From contig SFNH01000030.1 of the NCBI GenBank assembly GCA_004554205.1, positions 1-28,440 on the forward strand: a DNA stretch of 28,440 nt, given 5' to 3'. The notes beneath the pieces were generated by a model, which saw only the letters and a program-made list of their open reading frames with translations, made no database searches and had not been told where the DNA came from. A program made the position numbers and the translations under genes. Each line of letters starts with the position of its first letter. Positions within the stretch are counted from its first letter, which is position 1. The DNA comes from Clostridium sp. (lineage in GTDB: Bacteria; Bacillota; Clostridia; Lachnospirales; Lachnospiraceae). Positions 24,054-28,440 of the stretch are shown here, piece after piece.

Positions 24054-24805
24054 ACGGACCTCCCCCTTGTATTAAATGCGGATATCTGCTCCAGAAGCCA
24101 CAGAAACGCTTTTTCAAACGCCGCGCTGATCAGGATGATCACGATGGTCCAGGCAAACACATCCGACGTCGCCAGATAGATTTTGGACAGATACAGCTTC
24201 TCGCCGATGGTACGGCCGGGAACGCCGATCACCTCCGCAGCGATGCCGGATTTCCAGCTCATTCCCAGCGCGATCCTGCATCCGCTTATGAGGTAGGGCA
24301 TCAGCGCCGGCAGGTAAATAAAACGGATTCGGCGCGGCAGATTGAGGGAAAATACCTGCGCCATCTCCAGAAGCTTTTTGTCCGTACTCTTCAGACCGGC
24401 GATGGTATTGATATAGATCATGGGGAATACCACCAGGAAGGAGATCAATACGGACAGGTTTTCCGAGCCGATCCAGATTAACGCCAGGATCACGAAGGAC
24501 GCCACCGGGATGGACTTGATCAGCATGATGAGCGGCGCAAAAAGCTCCCCGAGCGCCGGGAAGCGAAAGGCCAGGCTGCCGGACAGGATTCCGAGGAGGA
24601 AAGCCGTGAGAAAGCCCAGAATGATCTTCCCGAACGACATGGCCACCGCCTCGCGGAAATCGGCAGTGGGGAGCAGCGCAAAAAGGGAGCGCACCACATC
24701 TGCCGGTCCCGCAAAGATGATGTCGTTCCGGATTGCCGACGCGGCAAGCTGCCAGACGGCAATCCAGAACAGTATGATACAGAGCATACGCGATTTACGG
24801 TACAT
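24050..24805 (-). CDS. ABC transporter permease (SsuC/TauC type)
   Basis: The 251-residue product has about six hydrophobic segments and the cytoplasmic EAA-like loop IYLPALMPYLISGCRIALG (about 168-186) with GIAAEVIG, which docks onto the ATPase. This is the BPD-transport permease family of the SsuC/TauC/NrtB type. It overlaps the upstream lipoprotein gene by 11 bases and the downstream ATPase gene by 4, so the three products are made together. Confidence 0.92.
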   Translation of the reverse strand: MYRKSRMLCIILFWIAVWQLAASAIRNDIIFAGPADVVRSLFALLPTADFREAVAMSFGKIILGFLTAFLLGILSGSLAFRFPALGELFAPLIMLIKSIPVASFVILALIWIGSENLSVLISFLVVFPMIYINTIAGLKSTDKKLLEMAQVFSLNLPRRIRFIYLPALMPYLISGCRIALGMSWKSGIAAEVIGVPGRTIGEKLYLSKIYLATSDVFAWTIVIILISAAFEKAFLWLLEQISAFNTRGRSV

Positions 24806-25892
24806 AGTAGAAGGTGTCCTCCGGGAGCGTTCCGCCGACTGCCTTGGGATCCTGCTCGAACAGTACCTTGAGATAGCCGCTTAACGCAGTTTTCATATCC
24901 TCGCCGGTCAGGCAGGTGATATTGCAGTAGGGCAGCGCCTTTTTCGCCACAGGCGCCTTCTCGATGATGCCGGCAGCGGCGATCAGCTCGGATGCGGCGT
25001 CCGGCTCCGCGTTCGCAAATTCCGCGGATGCGGCGTGCTCCTTAAGGAAGGTGTCCACATCTGCCCCGCGCTCATCAAGAAACGCGTTGCGGACAACGGT
25101 CACGCCGGTAACCATCCGGCTGCCGCCCTCGCCCTGAAGCGCGTCCCATTCGCTGGTGAGGTCGAGGATGATCTTTAAGCTCTCATTCTGTGCGCAGGCC
25201 GCGGTCACGAAGGGCTGCGGAAGCAGGCCGATGGTGTCAGGCTGTTCCTTGAGCAGAGCGGCGACCTCGGTCGGCTCAGACTTGAATTCCAGCTTTACAT
25301 CGTCCTCCGACAGACCGTTTTCCTTCATCAGATAGTGGATCACATAGTCCGGGGTGGTGCCCTTTCCGGTCAGCGCTAGCGTCTTGCCCTTTAAATCGGC
25401 GATCGACTTGATGGAATCATCGGAGGCCACGATGTCCAGCACACCGAGGGTATTGATATCAATGACGGAAATGCCGCCGTTTGTCTTATTATAGAGCACG
25501 CTTGCCACGTTGGCGGGGATGAGGGCAATGTCCAGGTCGCCGCTTGCCACCTTGCCGATGAGCTCGTCGGCGGCAGTTACCATGGTAAACTCGTAGGACG
25601 CAGCGGACGTCCCTTTCTCGTTGTCGTCCATCAGCTTCACAAGCCCCATGGAGGTCGGGCCCTTCAGCGAACCGACGCGCACCGGTGCGCGGTCTGCCTG
25701 CGTGGCGGTCTCAGCCTCAGCGGCTGTCGTCTCTGCTTCGCTTGTCTCGGCTCCAGCAGCTGTCGTTTCCGCCCCGGTCGTCTCGGCTCCAGCGGCTGCC
25801 GGTGCGGTATCCGCCGTCTTGCCTGCGCATCCGCCGATCAGGGCGCCTGCCATCATAACTGCCGCGAGCAGTGCGGGAAATGTTTTTTTCAT
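24795..25892 (-). CDS. Substrate-binding lipoprotein of an SsuA/TauA/NMT1-type ABC importer
   Basis: The 365-residue product starts with a lipoprotein signal peptide (MKKTFPALLAAVMMAGALIGGC, lipobox IGGC; quoted as LLAAVMMAGALIGGC) and a low-complexity linker of Ala, Glu, Thr and Gly with GAETT-like repeats, about 40 residues long. The binding domain follows (PVRVGSLKGPTSMGLVKL, ADLKGKTLALTGKGTTPDYV), like those binding sulfonates, nitrate or thiamine precursors; the ligand is not predictable. GAGAGGA upstream supports the start at 25892; the longer frame from 26024 would bury the signal peptide. It is the first gene of the operon. Confidence 0.9.
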   Translation of the reverse strand: MKKTFPALLAAVMMAGALIGGCAGKTADTAPAAAGAETTGAETTAAGAETSEAETTAAEAETATQADRAPVRVGSLKGPTSMGLVKLMDDNEKGTSAASYEFTMVTAADELIGKVASGDLDIALIPANVASVLYNKTNGGISVIDINTLGVLDIVASDDSIKSIADLKGKTLALTGKGTTPDYVIHYLMKENGLSEDDVKLEFKSEPTEVAALLKEQPDTIGLLPQPFVTAACAQNESLKIILDLTSEWDALQGEGGSRMVTGVTVVRNAFLDERGADVDTFLKEHAASAEFANAEPDAASELIAAAGIIEKAPVAKKALPYCNITCLTGEDMKTALSGYLKVLFEQDPKAVGGTLPEDTFYYVP

Positions 25893-25995
25893 TATCGTAT
25901 CCTCTCTTTCTGTCCGTGTCTTTAAAATGTCGTTTGTGAAGTTCTCCGTCTTTGCTGTCGGAACAAGAGCCCTCCGGATTAGCACGGACAACTGG

Positions 25996-26023
25996 ATTAT
26001 AGCATAAGATAATGTCTTGTACA
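25996..26023 (-). promoter_or_regulatory. Candidate promoter of the ABC importer operon
   Basis: On the minus strand TGTACA (26018-26023), a 16-bp spacer and TATAAT (25996-26001) lie about 105 bases before the lipoprotein start. Confidence 0.55.
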
Positions 26024-26054
26024 CTAAAAAACACAGATTTTGGCAAAAAAACGA

Positions 26055-26083
26055 TTGATAAAAATATATCGGTATGAGATACT
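26055..26083 (+). promoter_or_regulatory. Candidate promoter of the hydrogenase gene
   Basis: TTGATA (26055-26060), a 17-bp spacer and an extended -10 TGA-GATACT (26078-26083) lie about 90 bases before the start codon, leaving a leader of about 80 nt. Confidence 0.5.
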
Positions 26084-26171
26084 GTCCGTGTAAGTATGAA
26101 CGCTATATGGAGCGCGGGAGAGGGTCTGCCGCAAACCGATACTGTTATGGGAATGAGGAGGGATAAGGATC

Positions 26172-27623
26172 ATGGTAACAAATGACGCAACGATTTTACG
26201 CATGAAGCATGAGGTTTTGTTTGAGGTGGCAAAGCTGGCATGGGAGGGAAGGTTAGAGGAGGAGAAGGGGGAGCTGCCATACCGGATGATTCCGGGCCCG
26301 CAGGCCCAGTTCCGCTGCTGTATCTATAAGGAGCGTGAGATCATCCGCCAAAGGGTGAAGCTGGCGGAGGGCCGGTGTCCGTCCGGGAAAGACTCTAAGA
26401 ATGTTGTGCAGGTGATCAGCGCGGCCTGCGAGGAGTGCCCGATCGCCTCTTATGTAGTAACTGACAACTGCCGGAAATGTATGGGAAAGGCATGCCAGAA
26501 CTCCTGCAATTTCGGCGCGATCACCATGGGCGTTGTCCGTGCCCACATTGACCCGAACAAATGCAGGGAGTGCGGAAAATGCGCGCAGGCGTGCCCGTAC
26601 AGCGCGATCGCGCACCTGGAGCGTCCCTGTAAGAAGGTGTGTCCTGTGGACGCGATCACATATGATGAGTACGGTATCTGCGAGATCAACGAGGAGAAAT
26701 GTATCCAGTGCGGCGCCTGCATTCACAGCTGCCCGTTTGGCGCGATCGGCTCGAAGACATTTATAGTGGATGTGATCAATCAGATCCGCGCCGGGAAACG
26801 GGTCGTGGCGATGGTCGCCCCGGCGACGGAGGGGCAGTTCGGCGAGGATATTACGATGGCGAGCTGGAAAACCGCGTTAAAGAAGATCGGATTCGCGGAT
26901 ATGGTTGAGGTCGGTCTTGGCGGCGATCTGACTGCGGCGGCTGAGGCGGCTGAGTGGGCGGAGGCCTACAGGCAGGGAAAGAAGATGACGACCTCCTGCT
27001 GCCCGGCGTTTGTGAACATGATCAGGCAGCATTTTCCGATGCTTCTTGAAAATATGTCCACCACAGTTTCCCCGATGTGCGGCGTATCGCGTATGCTCAA
27101 GGAGAGAGACCCGGAGACTGTCACCGTGTTTATAGGCCCGTGTATCGCGAAGAAGAGTGAGACCCTGGATTCGACCGTGACGGGAAATGCGGATTATGCC
27201 ATGACCTTCGGCGAGATCCGCGCGATGATGCGCGCGAAGGGCGTCGAGCTTTTGCCGGAGGAAAATACATATCAGGAGAGCTCCGTCTTCGGAAAGCGCT
27301 TCGGCAACGCGGGCGGCGTGACCGAGGCGGTCGTTCAGTGCTTTAAGGAGATGAACGAGGAGATCGAGCCGGAGGTGATGAAGTGCAACGGCGCGGCGGA
27401 GTGCAAGAAGGCGTTGCTTCTGATGAAGGTCGGCAAGCTCCCGGCGGATTTTGTTGAGGGTATGGTCTGTGTGGGCGGCTGCGTGGGCGGTCCGAGCAAG
27501 CATAAGAGTGAGCTCGAGGCAAAAAAAGCCCGCGACCTTCTGATCGGTCAGGCCGACGGACGTGAGGTTCACGAGAACTTAAAGAATCTCGGTGCGGACA
27601 AGGTGGCGATGCACCGGCATTAA
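26172..27623 (+). CDS. [FeFe]-hydrogenase, group-B-like, with four-cluster ferredoxin domain
   Basis: The 483-residue product makes or uses H2, most likely disposing of electrons from ferredoxin during fermentation. The N-terminal half has several Fe-S motifs: CRKCMGKACQNSC (100-112), CRECGKCAQAC (131-141), CKKVC (153-157) and CIQCGACIHSC (177-187). The H-cluster domain has L1 TSCCPAF (274-280; Phe instead of the usual Trp), L2 GPCIAKKSE (322-330) and L3 VCVGGCVGG (432-440). The cluster ligands (Cys277, Cys324, Cys433, Cys437) and the proton-relay Cys276 are present, which favours a catalytic rather than a sensory role. AGGAGGG upstream sets the start. No HydE/F/G maturase is in the window. 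Confidence 0.93.
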   Translation: MVTNDATILRMKHEVLFEVAKLAWEGRLEEEKGELPYRMIPGPQAQFRCCIYKEREIIRQRVKLAEGRCPSGKDSKNVVQVISAACEECPIASYVVTDNCRKCMGKACQNSCNFGAITMGVVRAHIDPNKCRECGKCAQACPYSAIAHLERPCKKVCPVDAITYDEYGICEINEEKCIQCGACIHSCPFGAIGSKTFIVDVINQIRAGKRVVAMVAPATEGQFGEDITMASWKTALKKIGFADMVEVGLGGDLTAAAEAAEWAEAYRQGKKMTTSCCPAFVNMIRQHFPMLLENMSTTVSPMCGVSRMLKERDPETVTVFIGPCIAKKSETLDSTVTGNADYAMTFGEIRAMMRAKGVELLPEENTYQESSVFGKRFGNAGGVTEAVVQCFKEMNEEIEPEVMKCNGAAECKKALLLMKVGKLPADFVEGMVCVGGCVGGPSKHKSELEAKKARDLLIGQADGREVHENLKNLGADKVAMHRH

Positions 27624-27646
27624 GAGATTAAAAATATATAATAAAA

Positions 27647-27660
27647 AAGAGTTCCGCGAA
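27647..27660 (+). other. Left half of a disrupted terminator and probable mobile-element junction
   Basis: AAGAGTTCCGC (27647-27657) equals the left arm of the mreB terminator, but the matching right arm and T-run are absent; the sequence changes after the GAA at 27658-27660. This fits insertion of the right-hand element into the hydrogenase terminator loop. Confidence 0.6.
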
Positions 27661-27735
27661 GGTGGTTTCCAATAAGACAGTATGAGAACATTACTGACAT
27701 AGGGTAGCTGCCGTACAGGAGTGCGACAAAAAATT

Positions 27736-27774
27736 GGCGATACTTGGTTTTCACAACCAGGTATTGCCTTTTTC
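27736..27774 (+). terminator. Terminator/attenuator hairpin ahead of tnpV
   Basis: GGCGATACTTGGTT (27736-27749) pairs with AACCAGGTATTGCC (27755-27768), with a few G-T or mismatched pairs, followed by TTTTTC. It lies 41 bases upstream of tnpV and could stop transcription entering the element. Confidence 0.75.
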
Positions 27775-27814
27775 TATCTTTAAACAGAATGTTTGAATCT
27801 TATTGGAGGTACAT

Positions 27815-28180
27815 ATGATGCAGGGATTGAACTATATCCGTTGCGGCGATTACTATATTCCCGATATTCGTTTGCCAGAAGAAACTAGACCTATTGGTCG
27901 TTGGGGACGGTTGCACAGGGAATATCTTGAAGAGCATCACCCTATCCGCTTTAACGACCTTGTTCTCAGCGGTGAACTGTGGACTTATCTGGCGGATTTG
28001 AACGAGCAGGCAAAGAGCCGCCTTGAACTTATCATTAAGCAAACGAAAGCCGCCGAGGGCGTGACAGAGCGCATGAAGCTGCACGATCAGATGGCATGGA
28101 TTAGAGGCATGAACAGCATTCGCAACCGAGCCGAGGAAATTGTTCTCCGTGAAATGATCTACGAGGAGGATGTTGTATGA
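27815..28180 (+). CDS. tnpV: TnpV-family transposon-encoded protein
   Basis: The 121-residue product resembles TnpV of Tn4451-type mobilisable transposons of clostridia: a short beta start (YIRCGDYYIPDIRLPE), then RPIGRWGRLHREYLEEHHP, FNDLVLSGELWTYLADLNEQA and a C-terminal helix. The molecular role of the family is not established. GGAGG at 27805-27809 supports ATG 27815 (ATG 27818 is also possible). Codon use and base composition are less GC-rich than in the genes to the left, consistent with transfer. Its end overlaps the next gene by four bases. Confidence 0.82.
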   Translation: MMQGLNYIRCGDYYIPDIRLPEETRPIGRWGRLHREYLEEHHPIRFNDLVLSGELWTYLADLNEQAKSRLELIIKQTKAAEGVTERMKLHDQMAWIRGMNSIRNRAEEIVLREMIYEEDVV

Positions 28181-28440
28181 GAATCCTTGAAGAATTTTGG
28201 TACGGCAACATCGAGCCAACCGAGTATGAGACATCCTCTTGCAAAGAATACAGGAAGCTGCTGCAACTGATTTGCAGGAATGAAGAAAAGCTCAAAGCCA
28301 CTATGACGGACGAGCAGAAAGAACTATTTGAGAAATATACCGATTGTGTGCGGGAATATCAAACTATCACGGATTGCTTGATATTCCAAAACAGCTTTAA
28401 GCTTGGAGCACGAATGATGTTAGAGGTCATGGAAGAATAA
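28177..28440 (+). CDS. Small mobile-element protein (DUF6809-like)
   Basis: The 87-residue product is mostly alpha-helical and charged, with the pattern ILEEFWYGNIEPTE at the start and FKLGARMMLEVMEE at the end. Such short proteins recur next to tnpV and recombinase genes on clostridial mobile elements; no biochemical role is known. The ATG overlaps the tnpV stop (ATGA, 28177-28180) and AGGAGG lies 8 bases upstream. The stop codon coincides with the last base of the window, so further element genes should follow. Confidence 0.75.
   Translation: MRILEEFWYGNIEPTEYETSSCKEYRKLLQLICRNEEKLKATMTDEQKELFEKYTDCVREYQTITDCLIFQNSFKLGARMMLEVMEE

Noticed and set aside
23724..24179. A 151-codon plus-strand frame antisense to the ABC importer genes
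   Set aside because: The minus-strand frames carry all ABC motifs; the antisense frame has none and no ribosome binding site.
25893..26024. Longer start of the substrate-binding protein at 26024
   Set aside because: It would put 44 residues before a clear lipoprotein signal peptide and overlap the promoter.

Overview
The window looks like chromosomal DNA of an anaerobic, GC-rich Firmicute of the Lachnospiraceae type. The pointers are a group-B-like [FeFe]-hydrogenase, a Gram-positive helicase-loading pair (DnaD plus a DnaC/DnaI-type loader), an LPXTG-anchored SpaA-type surface protein, an enlarged ribose-phosphate pyrophosphokinase, and a TnpV-type mobile-element gene. The organism is an inference from gene content; no rRNA or species marker is present.

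Layout. (1) 1-4836: the 3' part of a very large sortase-anchored surface protein, its start outside the window. (2) 4837-5195: an AT-rich gap with four consecutive perfect inverted repeats, then a promoter and a single mreB-family gene closed by a strong terminator. (3) 6282-9287: recD2 and a comF-type phosphoribosyltransferase gene on the plus strand. (4) 9311-12609 on the minus strand: a class A penicillin-binding protein with an unusually long coiled-coil tail, translationally coupled to a small membrane protein. (5) 12753-16411 on the plus strand: murC, a 266-bp spacer with five perfect DnaA boxes, then dnaD and dnaC. (6) 16412-16776: a nested pair of palindromic repeat elements. (7) 16777-22134: a tight plus-strand gene string: prs, a signal peptidase I gene with an apparent internal deletion, a sugar-type nucleotidyltransferase, exonuclease III, and a GH13 debranching-enzyme homologue that has lost all its catalytic residues. 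(8) 22123-23317: a second palindromic element, a consensus promoter, six plus-strand tRNA genes (Pro, Gly, Arg, His, Leu, Gln) and two convergent minus-strand tRNA genes (Glu, Pro). (9) 23418-25892 on the minus strand: a lipoprotein-permease-ATPase ABC import operon of the SsuABC/TauABC type. (10) 26172-27623: a divergent [FeFe]-hydrogenase gene. (11) From about 27658: foreign DNA with tnpV and a small companion gene, apparently inserted into the hydrogenase terminator.

Functionally the middle of the window combines cell-wall growth (mreB, class A PBP, murC), DNA replication and repair (recD2, dnaD, dnaC, exonuclease III) and nucleotide supply (prs). The points most worth a second look are the DnaA-box cluster ahead of the helicase-loading genes, the full-length catalytically dead GH13 protein, the shortened signal peptidase, the modular palindromic repeats, and the mobile-element junction at the right end. 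I did not find a CRISPR array, a phage module or a recognisable defence system.
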